Positions 1 to 9,965 are shown, numbered from the stretch's first letter. The stretch is 64,000 nt of DNA from Nitrosomonas communis (GCF_001007935.1 NZ_CP011451.1:4003839-4067838); one strand, 5' to 3'. Notes: generated from the sequence alone by a model not told the origin. Translations and numbers: made by a program.

Positions 1-238
1 TTAATTTATCGCTCATATTTTAAAATTAAGTATGAATTAAAAATCAATTTCCTATTCTCTGAATAATTTGCGAATCCTATACCAGACTCAATCTTATCAG
101 CTCTGATATTTGCAGCCTCCTAACCTAACTTTACTCTAGTAGAAATAGTTATTATGCCTGTAATGTAAAACTTACAAGCAAATTACACTACAATATTTAT
201 TCAACTCCTTTTGATAATCATAGCAAATTTAAATTATT

Positions 239-1774
239 ATGCCCTTTGACCCGGTTATTCTTTGGACTGATGCGCTAGTTTACTTGCTTGTAGCTACTGT
301 GCTCGCTATGGGGTGGCACATGCAGCGCCACACTCACTTGTTAATGCCATGGCGACGGGTAACCCATAGTGCAAGTGGTATGGCTGCTCTGACTGTTCTG
401 TTTTTTTTCATCCTGATCGGGCTACTCGATACCATCCATTTTCGCCCTGCTTTAGATAAAGTCAGCGATAATTTGGGTGAAAAGGTCTACAGTGTTGAAG
501 TATTGAGTCTTTTTGATATCATTGCGACGCCGTTACGTATTCGTGTGGAAAAAACTTATTCAGCGCCTCTTTCAGCCTATCTGTATACAAAAGAAACTGT
601 GGAATTACCTAATGGCAGTCAAGCACGGGAGTTTACCAGGCTGACGTTCGGTGGTGCCCACCTAGAGGATCCGGAAGTACAGAGGATAAGCGATATTACT
701 GAGCGATCTATCAGAGGTGCGGCATGGGGATTATTGACCTGGAGTTTAATGGTGATTAGCTTGGGTATGCTATTGGCCAGGTGGCATAAGATAAATTTTC
801 TACAAATGCAGTCCAAAATTTGGGGTGGCGCTACCGAAACACCGTGGCACGTCATCATGATTACGCTTGGGTTAGTTCTCATTTTGCTGGGTATAGTTGT
901 TACTCTATCAACCCACTACCATGTGCTGGGTACCGACAAGGTAGGACAGGATGTGCTGTATCAATCGCTCAAGAGCATTCGCACTGGGCTCGTAATTGGC
1001 ACATTGACTACGCTCATCATGCTCCCTTTCGCACTGTTATTAGGGATCGCTGCCGGCTACTTCCGCGGTTGGGTAGATGATATTATCCAGTATACCTACA
1101 CGACGTTAAGCTCGATTCCCAGCGTTCTACTCATTGCTGCCGCAGTTTTGATGATGCAGGTATACATCGAAACTCACCCGGAAATGTTTGAGACTATTTT
1201 AGCGCGCGCTGATCTACGTTTATTATTTCTTTGTATCATACTTGGCATCACCAGTTGGACAGGCTTATGCCGACTATTGCGAGGAGAGACCCTGAAATTG
1301 CGTGAAATGGAATACATTCAGGCTGCACATGCATTTGCTATTTCACATTGGCGGATTATCAGCCGGCATATTCTCCCCAACGTCATGCATATCGTCTTGA
1401 TCGCTATTGTGATGGATTTCAGTAGCCTAGTGTTGGCAGAAGCTGTACTTTCATATGTAGGCGTCGGTGTTGACCCTTCCATGATCAGTTTTGGTACCAT
1501 GATTAATGCAGCCAGGCTAGAAATGGCGCGGGAGCCAATGGTATGGTGGACACTGCTCGCAGCATTTGGATTCATGTTTGTACTCGTGTTAAGTATCAAC
1601 CTTTTTGCCGATGCAATTCAGAATGCATTTAACCCACGCATTAGAACATTATCAGAAAGAGCCAGCAGGTCATCTCATCGACCAGATAAAATGTTGCCAT
1701 CCAATCCGTCTCCATCCCGACCAGCTTCTGCTGCCCTCCCTCCCGAAGCAAAAAACAACAAAGTACACTCATGA
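239..1774 (+). CDS. Oligopeptide-type ABC transporter permease with long N-terminal extension
   Basis: Inner-membrane permease of a peptide/nickel-type (Dpp/Opp/Yej-like) ABC importer. The C-terminal half (about residues 245-470) is the binding-protein-dependent permease domain, with the family-typical segment around GLCRLLRGETLKLREMEYI that contacts the ATPase. At 511 residues it is much longer than the usual ~300-residue DppC/OppC type. The extra ~200 N-terminal residues carry two or three hydrophobic segments and a soluble loop of unknown role. The stop codon overlaps the start of the downstream ATPase (ATGATG at 1771), indicating translational coupling. No partner permease or binding protein lies in the 238 bases upstream, so the rest of the operon is probably outside the window. 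The substrate is not predictable. Confidence 0.85.
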   Translation: MPFDPVILWTDALVYLLVATVLAMGWHMQRHTHLLMPWRRVTHSASGMAALTVLFFFILIGLLDTIHFRPALDKVSDNLGEKVYSVEVLSLFDIIATPLRIRVEKTYSAPLSAYLYTKETVELPNGSQAREFTRLTFGGAHLEDPEVQRISDITERSIRGAAWGLLTWSLMVISLGMLLARWHKINFLQMQSKIWGGATETPWHVIMITLGLVLILLGIVVTLSTHYHVLGTDKVGQDVLYQSLKSIRTGLVIGTLTTLIMLPFALLLGIAAGYFRGWVDDIIQYTYTTLSSIPSVLLIAAAVLMMQVYIETHPEMFETILARADLRLLFLCIILGITSWTGLCRLLRGETLKLREMEYIQAAHAFAISHWRIISRHILPNVMHIVLIAIVMDFSSLVLAEAVLSYVGVGVDPSMISFGTMINAARLEMAREPMVWWTLLAAFGFMFVLVLSINLFADAIQNAFNPRIRTLSERASRSSHRPDKMLPSNPSPSRPASAALPPEAKNNKVHS

Positions 1775-3837
1775 TGCCACTGCTGGAAATTGCGAAACTC
1801 AAAACCGTTCTAAATACTGGTTCAGCACCCATTCATGCAGTAGATGGGCTGGAATTAAAAATTTTCAAAGGCGAAACATTTGCTTTACTGGGAGAATCCG
1901 GTTGCGGGAAATCCATGACGGCTCTTTCCATCATGCGCCTGTTACCGGAAATAGCTGAAATTATTGAAGGCCATATCAAGCTTGACGGCAATGATTTATT
2001 GCTTTTACCAGAAACTGACATGCGGAAAGTGCGGGGTAAGCGCATCAGCATGATTTTCCAGGAACCCATGCTCAGCCTGAATCCAGTCATGACTATTGCC
2101 TCACAAATTAAAGAAGTATTGAAACAACATTTTATTTTGCATCACACTCACCTGCACAAACGTATCCTGGAGCTATTGCAGCAAGTTGGCATCCCGGATG
2201 CCCCGCGCCGCATGACTGAATTCCCATTTCAGTTTTCTGGTGGAATGAAGCAGCGCGTGATGATCGCCATGGCACTCGCAGGTGAACCTGAGCTACTTAT
2301 CGCAGATGAACCGACTACTGCATTGGATGTCACGATTCAAGCTCAGGTACTTGATCTCATGCGCGATCTCCAGCAACGTACCCATATGGCGATCCTGCTG
2401 ATAACCCATGACTTAGGCGTTGTTGCTGAAATAGCGCATCGTATTGCCGTCATGTATGCGGGAGAAATTATCGAGACTGCAACCTGTAAAGATTTTTTTC
2501 AGCAGCCTGCCCATCCTTATTCACAAAAATTATTTGCCGCTTTACCAGAAAGAGCCAAACGTAATCAAGGTCTTGCTGTGATAAGCGGCAATGTCCCTCT
2601 CCTGTCACAAGCATTTCAAGGTTGTCGTTTTGCAGAACGCTGTGATCATGCTTGGGAACTATGCCGCCAGACAGTACCCGAGTGGATCGAAATAACACCT
2701 GGCCATCGGGTTAAGTGTCACCTCTTCAGTAAAGAAAAAAGATCTGAATACCAAGTGAATAGGACGGAAAAACAAACAACTTCATCTGTTGAGACTTATC
2801 AGCCAACACATCATCAGGACTCAGCGTTATTGAATGTTACTAATCTCAAAATTCATTTCCCTATCTACCAAGGCTTATTAAGACATACTGCTGGATATGT
2901 TAAAGCTGTCGATGGTATTTCGCTTACGATTACTTCAGGAAAAACGCTTGCGTTAGTAGGTGAATCAGGCTGTGGCAAAACCACAGTGGGCAAAGGTATT
3001 TGCCTACTTATACCAGTTACAGAAGGAAGTGTACAGTTTAATGGATCCGAGCTTACTGGATTACCACGTCATCAGCTGCGTAAGAAGCGAACTGAATTTC
3101 AGATTATTTTTCAGGATCCTTACTCATCCTTGAATCCTAGAATGCGCATTATTGATATTCTTGAAGAAGGGATGAATGCATTAACCCCTGATGATCCTCA
3201 CCGAATAAAACCTGAGCAACCGTTATCCTCATATCAAAAAGAAAATAGGATAGACGAGCTCCTCCAACGCGTAGGTTTGCCACCTGAAGCGAAATGGCGC
3301 TATCCGCATGAATTTTCTGGCGGTCAGCGACAGCGGATAGCCATTGCTCGTGCTTTGGCGGTTAATCCTAAGCTATTGATTTGTGATGAACCCACGAGTG
3401 CTCTGGATGTTTCCGTACAAGCACAAATCCTAAATTTGCTCAGAACTTTACAGCAGAACTTAGGTCTTGCTTATTTGTTCATTACGCACAATATATCGGT
3501 AGTAGAATACCTGGCTGATGAAGTAGCTGTCATGTATCTGGGGAGAATTGTTGAAAAAGGCTATGTGGATGAGATACTAAATACTCCCAAACATCCTTAC
3601 ACACAAGCACTTCTTTCGTCAGTGCCAGCGATCGAAGCAACCTCCAAGCGCCCAAATAGGACTCACCTGAAAGGGGAATTACCTTCTCCTGCCAATACAC
3701 CATCAGGTTGCTACTTTCACCCTCGGTGTCCTTATGTCATGCCAATTTGCCGGAAAATCTATCCGGAAAAAAGTACATTTAGCCCGACACATAGTGCACA
3801 TTGCTACCTTTATTCACAGAATCAGAATTCAGCTTAA
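1771..3837 (+). CDS. Double ATP-binding subunit of peptide-type ABC transporter (OppD-OppF fusion, YejF-like)
   Basis: A single 688-residue polypeptide carries two complete ABC ATPase domains. The first has Walker A GESGCGKS (residues 41-48), signature FSGGMKQR and Walker B LLIADEPTTALD. The second has Walker A GESGCGKT, signature FSGGQRQR and Walker B LLICDEPTSALD. Each is followed by the oligopeptide-type C-terminal region with clustered cysteines (for example CRFAERCDHAWELC and CYFHPRCPYVMPIC), typical of OppD/DppF. It powers the permease encoded just upstream, whose stop codon overlaps this start. The first ATG (1771) and the next codon, also ATG (1774), are both possible starts. Confidence 0.9.
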   Translation: MMPLLEIAKLKTVLNTGSAPIHAVDGLELKIFKGETFALLGESGCGKSMTALSIMRLLPEIAEIIEGHIKLDGNDLLLLPETDMRKVRGKRISMIFQEPMLSLNPVMTIASQIKEVLKQHFILHHTHLHKRILELLQQVGIPDAPRRMTEFPFQFSGGMKQRVMIAMALAGEPELLIADEPTTALDVTIQAQVLDLMRDLQQRTHMAILLITHDLGVVAEIAHRIAVMYAGEIIETATCKDFFQQPAHPYSQKLFAALPERAKRNQGLAVISGNVPLLSQAFQGCRFAERCDHAWELCRQTVPEWIEITPGHRVKCHLFSKEKRSEYQVNRTEKQTTSSVETYQPTHHQDSALLNVTNLKIHFPIYQGLLRHTAGYVKAVDGISLTITSGKTLALVGESGCGKTTVGKGICLLIPVTEGSVQFNGSELTGLPRHQLRKKRTEFQIIFQDPYSSLNPRMRIIDILEEGMNALTPDDPHRIKPEQPLSSYQKENRIDELLQRVGLPPEAKWRYPHEFSGGQRQRIAIARALAVNPKLLICDEPTSALDVSVQAQILNLLRTLQQNLGLAYLFITHNISVVEYLADEVAVMYLGRIVEKGYVDEILNTPKHPYTQALLSSVPAIEATSKRPNRTHLKGELPSPANTPSGCYFHPRCPYVMPICRKIYPEKSTFSPTHSAHCYLYSQNQNSA

Positions 3838-3869
3838 CCAAATAATAAAGTATTTAAGGATTTTTAATA

Positions 3870-5480
3870 ATGATTGATCAAGAAGTAAAACGACGCCGCA
3901 CATTCGCTATTATTTCTCACCCGGATGCAGGCAAGACAACATTAACTGAGAAATTGCTTATGTTTGCGGGAGCAATCCATATCGCGGGTAGTGTCAAGGC
4001 CCGTAAAGCAAGTCGTTATGCAACTTCTGACTGGATGGAGATCGAAAAACAACGGGGTATTTCGGTCGCAAGCTCGGTAATGCAAATGGAATATCGGGAT
4101 CATGTCATCAATTTGCTTGATACCCCAGGGCACCAAGACTTTTCCGAAGACACCTATCGTGTGCTTACAGCGGTAGATGCTGCTTTGATGGTCATTGATG
4201 CTGCTAATGGTGTGGAAGCACAAACCCTGCGCTTACTGGAGGTATGTCGTGCGCGCAATACACCCATTCTCACTTTCATTAATAAAATGGATCGTGAAGT
4301 TCGTAATCCACTTGACCTGATTGATGAAATCGAGCGCACGCTCGGTATGGCAACGATCCCCTTTACCTGGCCAATAGGGATGGGCAAGCAATTTCATGGC
4401 GTATTTGACCTTCAACATCACTGCGTGCGCGTATTCCACCCAGGCGCTGACCGTGTAGAAAATGAAAATGAAATGGTCATCAATAAGCTAGAGAATAAAG
4501 CGCTGATTGAACGTTTTGGTGAAAACTTCATTGAAGCGCGCCAGGAAATGGATTTGGTTCGTGGTGTATCGCCGGAATTCGATCATACTGCCTTTCTTGC
4601 TGGGAAGCAAACGCCAGTATTTTTTGGTTCAGCAATCAATAATTTTGGTGTACGCGAAATTCTTGATGCACTTATTGAACTCGCCCCTCCTCCTAAATCA
4701 CGCCAATCCATTCAGCGTGAAGTTCCGCCCGTGGAACCTAAATTCTCAGGTGTCGTTTTCAAAATCCAGGCCAACATGAATCCTGCGCATCGCGATCGTA
4801 TTGCATTTGTCCGTATCTGCTCGGGAGAATTCAAACGCGGCATGAATCTCAAAATTGTCCGGAGTGGCAAAGAAGTACGTACTAATACAGTTGTTTCATT
4901 CTTGTCGCAGCGACGGGAACTGCTTGAAGTTGCGTATGCTGGTGATATTATCGGCATTCCTAATCATGGCACATTGCAACTAGGCGACACTCTTACTGAA
5001 GGGGAAACACTGCATTTCACCGGACTTCCTTTTTTTGCGCCCGAAATATTCCAGACAGTCGAAATTGCTGATCCAATGCGAAGCAAACAGCTCAAACTAG
5101 GCCTAACACAATTAGGTGAAGAAGGCGCGATCCAGGTTTTTCGCCCCCACATAGGCAGTAGCCTATTACTAGGAGCAGTAGGAAATTTGCAGTTTGAGGT
5201 CGTGACACATAGGCTGCAGCACGAATATGGGGTAGATGCTCGCATTGCTGCTGCCAAATATCAATTAGCACGCTGGATTACTGCTAATGATCCCCAGGAA
5301 CTGCAACGCTTCATCGACTCGAACGCACACCGGATTGCTTATGATGCGGTCGATGCGCCTACATTTCTTGCTTCATTCGCTGCGGAAATTAGTGTAGCGA
5401 AGGAGAATTGGCCTGCTATCAGCTTTCACAAAATGCGCGAACATGCGGGATTAGTATTTCAAACCCAGGCGGATCATTGA
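3870..5480 (+). CDS. prfC: Peptide chain release factor 3 (RF3)
   Basis: Translational GTPase that recycles RF1/RF2 from the ribosome after termination. The G1 motif SHPDAGKT is at residues 16-23, G3 DTPGHQDF and G4 NKMD follow, then the beta-barrel domain and the RF3 C-terminal domain. The length of 536 residues is normal for RF3 and shorter than EF-G, which it otherwise resembles. It starts 32 bases after the ABC ATPase stop, with AAGGA upstream of the ATG. The proximity may reflect co-transcription, but a functional link to the transporter is not expected. Confidence 0.95.
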   Translation: MIDQEVKRRRTFAIISHPDAGKTTLTEKLLMFAGAIHIAGSVKARKASRYATSDWMEIEKQRGISVASSVMQMEYRDHVINLLDTPGHQDFSEDTYRVLTAVDAALMVIDAANGVEAQTLRLLEVCRARNTPILTFINKMDREVRNPLDLIDEIERTLGMATIPFTWPIGMGKQFHGVFDLQHHCVRVFHPGADRVENENEMVINKLENKALIERFGENFIEARQEMDLVRGVSPEFDHTAFLAGKQTPVFFGSAINNFGVREILDALIELAPPPKSRQSIQREVPPVEPKFSGVVFKIQANMNPAHRDRIAFVRICSGEFKRGMNLKIVRSGKEVRTNTVVSFLSQRRELLEVAYAGDIIGIPNHGTLQLGDTLTEGETLHFTGLPFFAPEIFQTVEIADPMRSKQLKLGLTQLGEEGAIQVFRPHIGSSLLLGAVGNLQFEVVTHRLQHEYGVDARIAAAKYQLARWITANDPQELQRFIDSNAHRIAYDAVDAPTFLASFAAEISVAKENWPAISFHKMREHAGLVFQTQADH

Positions 5481-5702
5481 AAAAAATTAATCTTCTGACT
5501 ACGCATTTTAATTATCACTTTCGAATCAACAAAAGTCTCAAAAATATACCATTCTTTGAGTTTCAAATATATTTGCCATTTTTCTTTAGTCTTTACAATG
5601 TCATGAAACTTTAATGAAGCCAATCCCTCCAATTTTGATCCAAATAAAAATAGCTTACTGGAGTAGAGTTAAGTTATTTGTAAGAAGAGAATGGAGATTT
5701 TC

Positions 5703-6167
5703 ATGAGAAAGACCAGCTTTCTATACTTAGCGACCGCTTGTATGGTAATGATATTGAATGAGGCGGCATGGGGATACAATGGTTATTACTATGGACAAGG
5801 TTTCTACTCTAATGGATATAGTTTTGGATTAGGATTAGGTTACGGTTCACCGGCGTTTGGCTACCCTTACTATTATGGTTATGGAGCTCCACGTTATGGG
5901 GGTTATTCTCCGTATTATTACAGACCTTATTACAGACCCTATTATTACGGCTCTTACTATGGAGGTTATACACCATTTTATTACCCTCCCATTTACGTTG
6001 TTCCAACAACACCCCCGGTTTATATTCAACAACCAAGCACTGTGCAACCTTCCCCATCTCCAGAAGCTAATTACTGGCATTATTGTGAAAACCCAGCAGG
6101 TTATTATCCTTATGTCAAGAAATGCCCAGGTGGGTGGATAAAAGTTCCTCCCCAGCCTCAAGAATAA
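5703..6167 (+). CDS. Secreted tyrosine/glycine/proline-rich protein of unknown function
   Basis: About 154 residues. An N-terminal signal peptide (MRKTSFLYLATACMVMILN, cleavage probably near AAWG) is followed by a low-complexity region dominated by Tyr, Gly and Pro with repeated YYRPYY units. The end is more ordered and carries two cysteines (HYCENPAGYYPYVKKCPGGW), a C-terminal motif seen in many small Tyr-rich envelope proteins of proteobacteria. The start at 5703 is preferred over an ATG 12 bases upstream because GGAG lies six bases before it. It is followed 15 bases later by a glycine-zipper lipoprotein, so the two are probably co-expressed envelope components. Function unknown. Confidence 0.75.
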   Translation: MRKTSFLYLATACMVMILNEAAWGYNGYYYGQGFYSNGYSFGLGLGYGSPAFGYPYYYGYGAPRYGGYSPYYYRPYYRPYYYGSYYGGYTPFYYPPIYVVPTTPPVYIQQPSTVQPSPSPEANYWHYCENPAGYYPYVKKCPGGWIKVPPQPQE

Positions 6168-6182
6168 TTTAAGGAGCTATCC

Positions 6183-6647
6183 ATGCAAAAGATTTTAAGA
6201 TTCATTTATCTTTTACCAGCTCTTTTGTGCATCGCATGCGTGCAGATACCTAATGGTCCAAGCGTTATGGTTCTGCCAGGTGCAGATAAAAGTTTTGATC
6301 AATTTCGTAGCGATGATCATCTTTGCAAACAATATGCTAGTCAGCAAGACGGTAGTCAGACTACCGGACAAGCTTCCATTGCCAGTGGAGTGGAAAGTGC
6401 GGCAGTGGGTAGCGCCCTTGGTGCAGCTGCAGGTGCAGCGATTGGAGGTGGACGTGGGGCGGCAATAGGTACTGGCAGCGGCTTGCTGGCAGGGAGTTTA
6501 ACTGGCAGCGAAGCAGCTCAAACCTCTAGAAATCTCAGTCAAGAGCGTTATGATATTACTTATATTCAGTGTATGTATGCAAATGGTCATCGTATTCCAG
6601 TAGCAGGCCAATTTTTGGATGAGTCTTACGTCAACCAGCCCTATTAA
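6183..6647 (+). CDS. Glycine-zipper envelope lipoprotein
   Basis: 154 residues. The N-terminus looks like a lipoprotein signal ending LLCIAC, although Ile at -2 and Cys at -3 are not the textbook lipobox. Residues ~75-105 form a glycine zipper (alternating Gly/Ala, for example ALGAAAGAAIGGGRGAAIG) typical of outer-membrane glycine-zipper (YMGG-like) proteins. A strong AAGGAG lies seven bases before the start. It follows the Tyr-rich secreted protein by 15 bases, so they form a two-gene unit. Role unknown; envelope integrity or stress is a guess. Confidence 0.75.
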   Translation: MQKILRFIYLLPALLCIACVQIPNGPSVMVLPGADKSFDQFRSDDHLCKQYASQQDGSQTTGQASIASGVESAAVGSALGAAAGAAIGGGRGAAIGTGSGLLAGSLTGSEAAQTSRNLSQERYDITYIQCMYANGHRIPVAGQFLDESYVNQPY

Positions 6648-6701
6648 TGCTGCTATTCCACCTGCGGAAAAAATATTCCACCAATTGGCGATCCTCCTCT
6701 A

Positions 6702-6804
6702 ATTCCATTTCCAAATCAAAACTGGCGCCAAGGCGGGCCGCAGACAGTATCAATAATACGGCAAGGTGAAGCCGACAAAGTCGGTTTTGATTTAGAAATA
6801 GTAT
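6702..6804 (-). repeat. MITE-like element, copy 1 (inverted orientation)
   Basis: One of five copies of a ~100-bp element bounded by inverted ends close to ATTCCATTTCYAAATCAAAA. The core shared with the other copies reads ccgcagacagtat...aatacggcaaggtgaagc. The right end here has decayed (GAAATAGTAT instead of GAAATGGAAT). It lies between a lipoprotein gene and a thioredoxin-like gene and has no coding capacity. Confidence 0.8.
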
Positions 6805-6910
6805 AACTAGTTAAGATTGGAAAACAATCTTAATGAGCATTATCTTATCAATTATATGTTAGAATTCGAAAGCTATTGATGTGATTAATAATAAAAGGAG
6901 TCTACTATAT

Positions 6911-7147
6911 ATGGCAGCGAAAGCTATTTTTTATCATGCAGGTTGCCCCGTATGCGTTGCAGCGGAACACGCTGTGGCCGATGCAATTGATCATTCAAAA
7001 TATCAGGTTGAAATTGTGCATCTAGGTACTGATAAATCTCGAATCGGCGAAGCGGAAGCTGCCGGGGTTAAATCAGTTCCAGCGCTTGTAATAGATGGCG
7101 CAGCGTTCCACATCAACTTTGGCGCTAGTATTGACGATCTGAAATAA
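6911..7147 (+). CDS. Small thioredoxin/glutaredoxin-fold protein with CPVC active site
   Basis: 78 residues from the preferred ATG at 6911, which has AGGAG ten bases upstream; a GTG 30 bases earlier in frame has no such site. It begins with a beta strand and then CPVC (residues 12-15), the dithiol motif of thioredoxin-like proteins, and contains the cis-proline segment KSVPALV. It lacks a signal peptide and so is cytoplasmic. It probably acts as a small disulfide oxidoreductase of the glutaredoxin type; its partners cannot be inferred. A strong terminator follows at 7187. Confidence 0.8.
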   Translation: MAAKAIFYHAGCPVCVAAEHAVADAIDHSKYQVEIVHLGTDKSRIGEAEAAGVKSVPALVIDGAAFHINFGASIDDLK

Positions 7148-7186
7148 TACTTTCATCTTTATTAGTCTGATCGTTAACTTACTAGC

Positions 7187-7209
7187 ACCCCCAGCGATGG
7201 GGGTTTTTT
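7187..7209 (+). terminator. Rho-independent terminator
   Basis: ACCCCC (7187-7192) pairs with GGGGGT around a short AGCGAT loop and is followed by a run of T. It ends the thioredoxin-like transcription unit, about 40 bases after its stop codon. Confidence 0.85.
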
Positions 7210-7505
7210 ATTTGGAAAAAACTTGGGGAATACTCAAGCAATTTAGCCCAAATTAACATTCGTTATAAAATATAGGATAATCAAAAAATTAACACAAACT
7301 AATAATTTTTGTTATTAGCTTATCCTGATTTACAATATGGGTTGTATTAATACCCCCTACTCCATAATACTTTTGATCCGGACTGGAATATTTCTGAGAT
7401 CGCGTAGTGCTACTATATACAGTCGTTAAATCATACTGATAATCATCAAATGCCTGATCAACTCGTTCTACTGCTGCCTTCAAAATTCCAGAATAGGCTA
7501 AAAAT

Positions 7506-9116
7506 TCAATAATTAGGTTCATACATAAGAGTACGAACATATGTTGTTAGATCTTGAGGAAGAGCGTCATCCACGAGTCCTTCCTGCTGAGCAACCTGGC
7601 AAATTGCTACAGCAATAGCATGAGAAACACTACGAATACGGCTAAGTGATGGATAAATTGCACCCACCTCAATTTCCTCTGGTAAAACCATATTTGCAAG
7701 CACTCTGGCTGCAATCAAGAACATACTGTCTGTGATCAACCGCGCTCTACTAGCTATCACACCGAGCCCAACACCTGGAAAGATATAAGCATTATTTCCC
7801 TGAGCGGGTTTGAATAGTTTCTCGCCCAATCTGAAAGACGGGAATGGACTACCGCTGGCAAAAATAGCGCGCCCGTCTGTCCATCGATAGGCTTCTTCAG
7901 CCGTACACTCTGTGTGAGAAGTAGGATTAGACAATGCAATGATGACTGGCCGTTCATTGAATTGCGCCATTTTTCTAATAGCCGTCTCACTAAAGGCGCC
8001 AGCCACACCCGTCGCTCCAATCAAGACATCGGGCTGAATACTTTCGATCGCCTCCAGAAAATTGACTGAAGCATGATCGTGAGCAAAAGGTCGGATACGC
8101 GGCTTAAAGTGCTCACGACTTGATACCACTAACCCTTGCCTGTCCACAAAAGAAATCCTTGATCTGGCAACATCTTCACTGAGGCCGGCCGCACAAAATG
8201 CTGGCATCATCAATTCAGCAATACCGGTCGCTGCTGAACCCGTCCCAAGTAACATAATTTTTAAATCAGTAAACGATTTGCGCGTTATCCGGGAAGAAGT
8301 ATAAATACCCGCAAGCGTGACGGCTGCGGTACCTTGAATATCATCATTAAAACAGCGCACCTGTTTTCGATAACGATCAAGCAGATCAAAAGCATTCTGA
8401 CTTTGAAAATCTTCGAATTGAATTAGTGCATTGGGAAATTTCGTCTGAATGGCTTGGACAAATTCATCAACTAATGATAAATAAGCATGTTCTGTTAATC
8501 GTGGATGAGGGCAGCCCAAGTAAAGCAAATCTTCCCGCAATGTTTGATTATTCGTTCCAACATCGAGCATCACTGGCAAGCATTGTGTCGGATGAATACC
8601 TCCGCAGGCCACATACAAAGCGGTCTTGCCTATCGAGATTCCCATACCATTAGCGCCTAAATCGCCAAGTCCCAATATCCTCTCCCCATCAGTGACTACC
8701 ACGATACGTACGTCCGTTTCATACCAGTTATCAAGTATCGAGGCGATCTCGCCGCGATCCTCCGGGTTAATATAAAAACCCTGTGGCTTTCTGTAGATAT
8801 GAGCAAATTGCTTACAAGCTTCACCTACAGTAGGCGTATAAACTAGAGGCATGATCTCATCGAGATGATCGATCATAGTCCGGTAAAATAATCGCTGATT
8901 CCGCTCCAGTAAGCTATTCAGAAAAATATATTTTTCAATATCGCTACTTTTCCGGCGCAGATTACCTAACGCTCTTTCTTGCTGCGTTTTGATATCCGTT
9001 ACTTTATAAGGTAGTAGCCCTCGCAAGCCAAATTGATTGCGCTCTTCGCGTGAAAAAGCGGTTGATTTATTTTGAGCTGGATCATCCAACAACGACTTTC
9101 CTCGCAATAACTTCAT
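7506..9116 (-). CDS. maeA: NAD-dependent malic enzyme
   Basis: Oxidative decarboxylation of malate to pyruvate. 536 residues, the normal length of the long SfcA/MaeA type. The N-terminal malic domain has the signature region MPLVYTPTVGEACKQF and the Rossmann-type NAD domain includes LLGTGSAATGIAEL. The segment CFNDDIQGTAAVTLAG, typical of malic enzymes, carries the metal- and substrate-binding acidic residues. NAD rather than NADP preference is inferred from the family only. It is transcribed away from the truncated haemoglobin gene. In an obligate chemolithoautotroph it would serve anaplerotic or pyruvate balance. Confidence 0.92.
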   Translation of the reverse strand: MKLLRGKSLLDDPAQNKSTAFSREERNQFGLRGLLPYKVTDIKTQQERALGNLRRKSSDIEKYIFLNSLLERNQRLFYRTMIDHLDEIMPLVYTPTVGEACKQFAHIYRKPQGFYINPEDRGEIASILDNWYETDVRIVVVTDGERILGLGDLGANGMGISIGKTALYVACGGIHPTQCLPVMLDVGTNNQTLREDLLYLGCPHPRLTEHAYLSLVDEFVQAIQTKFPNALIQFEDFQSQNAFDLLDRYRKQVRCFNDDIQGTAAVTLAGIYTSSRITRKSFTDLKIMLLGTGSAATGIAELMMPAFCAAGLSEDVARSRISFVDRQGLVVSSREHFKPRIRPFAHDHASVNFLEAIESIQPDVLIGATGVAGAFSETAIRKMAQFNERPVIIALSNPTSHTECTAEEAYRWTDGRAIFASGSPFPSFRLGEKLFKPAQGNNAYIFPGVGLGVIASRARLITDSMFLIAARVLANMVLPEEIEVGAIYPSLSRIRSVSHAIAVAICQVAQQEGLVDDALPQDLTTYVRTLMYEPNY

Positions 9117-9459
9117 CTCGATCGCCTTATTAAATAAATATATCGGGTTAAAGCGTTTAAAATTGCTTTATGCTATTTTGTTATAATTATTCTGTTGCAG
9201 TCATTTTCTACACATAATGATATTTTCAGCGAAAAACACATGACACCTCCCTTTAAATACTTTTGGATTAGTTGTTCTAATCTTAATCCCCTAATTAGAC
9301 AATCCATACTGTAACCGATAAACTAGCAAGAAAATTCAAAAAGAAACTATAGACTTATCATCACATGTATTACAACGTACGTCGAGACCAAAAGAATTAG
9401 TTTCGCACCGTTGCAAGATAATTTTTAATCAAAAATATAATTACAAAGATATAATAATT
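9117..9459 (+). other. Divergent intergenic region
   Basis: About 340 AT-rich bases between the divergent malic enzyme and truncated haemoglobin genes. It must hold both promoters, but I see no convincing operator or conserved -35/-10 pair and no ORF. Confidence 0.5.
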
Positions 9460-9891
9460 ATGACAGCACATTCCATACCTACACCTCATCCGGATCTCTA
9501 TACTGAAGAAGAAGTTTCACGGTTAGTTCATAATTTTTACGCAAAAGCGAGAAAAGATCCTGGTCTTGGGCCAATTTTTGAAGAGCACGTGATTGACTGG
9601 GACGCGCATTTCGTTCAAATGACTAATTTCTGGTCGGCGCAGCTGCGTGGTACTAGCCGCTTCCGAGGCGCTCCCATGCCTAAACATATTGCTCTTCCAG
9701 AACTCAATGCAGCTCTCTTTAAACAGTGGCTGCGGTTATTTAAAGAAACCACACTTGAATTGGGCAACCCCGTATTGAAGCAGCATGCAGATACGGTGGC
9801 TACTTTTATTGCAGGCAGATTATGGCTCGGTTATCAAATGAGTAATTTTCCAGATCAACAACCGACCGAGCTTTTTGCTGAAACGTGTTGA
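9460..9891 (+). CDS. Group III truncated haemoglobin
   Basis: 143-residue 2-on-2 globin. The segment RLVHNFYAKARKDPGLGPIFEEHV is the group III B-E helix region, and the distal part keeps the F-helix and the WLGYQMSN-type end of the family. Group III globins bind O2, NO and sulfide and are often linked to NO detoxification or microaerobic redox. NO chemistry is relevant in ammonia oxidisers, but this link is inference. It is monocistronic, with ribF starting 75 bases downstream. Confidence 0.88.
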   Translation: MTAHSIPTPHPDLYTEEEVSRLVHNFYAKARKDPGLGPIFEEHVIDWDAHFVQMTNFWSAQLRGTSRFRGAPMPKHIALPELNAALFKQWLRLFKETTLELGNPVLKQHADTVATFIAGRLWLGYQMSNFPDQQPTELFAETC

Positions 9892-9965
9892 TTTAATTAA
9901 ATAAAATCACCCTGATCGTTTGAAGCAATCACTACGACATCTTTTCCATTAATCAACGTCATATC

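Noticed and set aside
7289..7540. Minus-strand ORF of 83 codons overlapping the 3' end of malic enzyme
   Set aside because: Its start lies inside the malic enzyme gene in another frame, it has no family, and composition is AT-driven.
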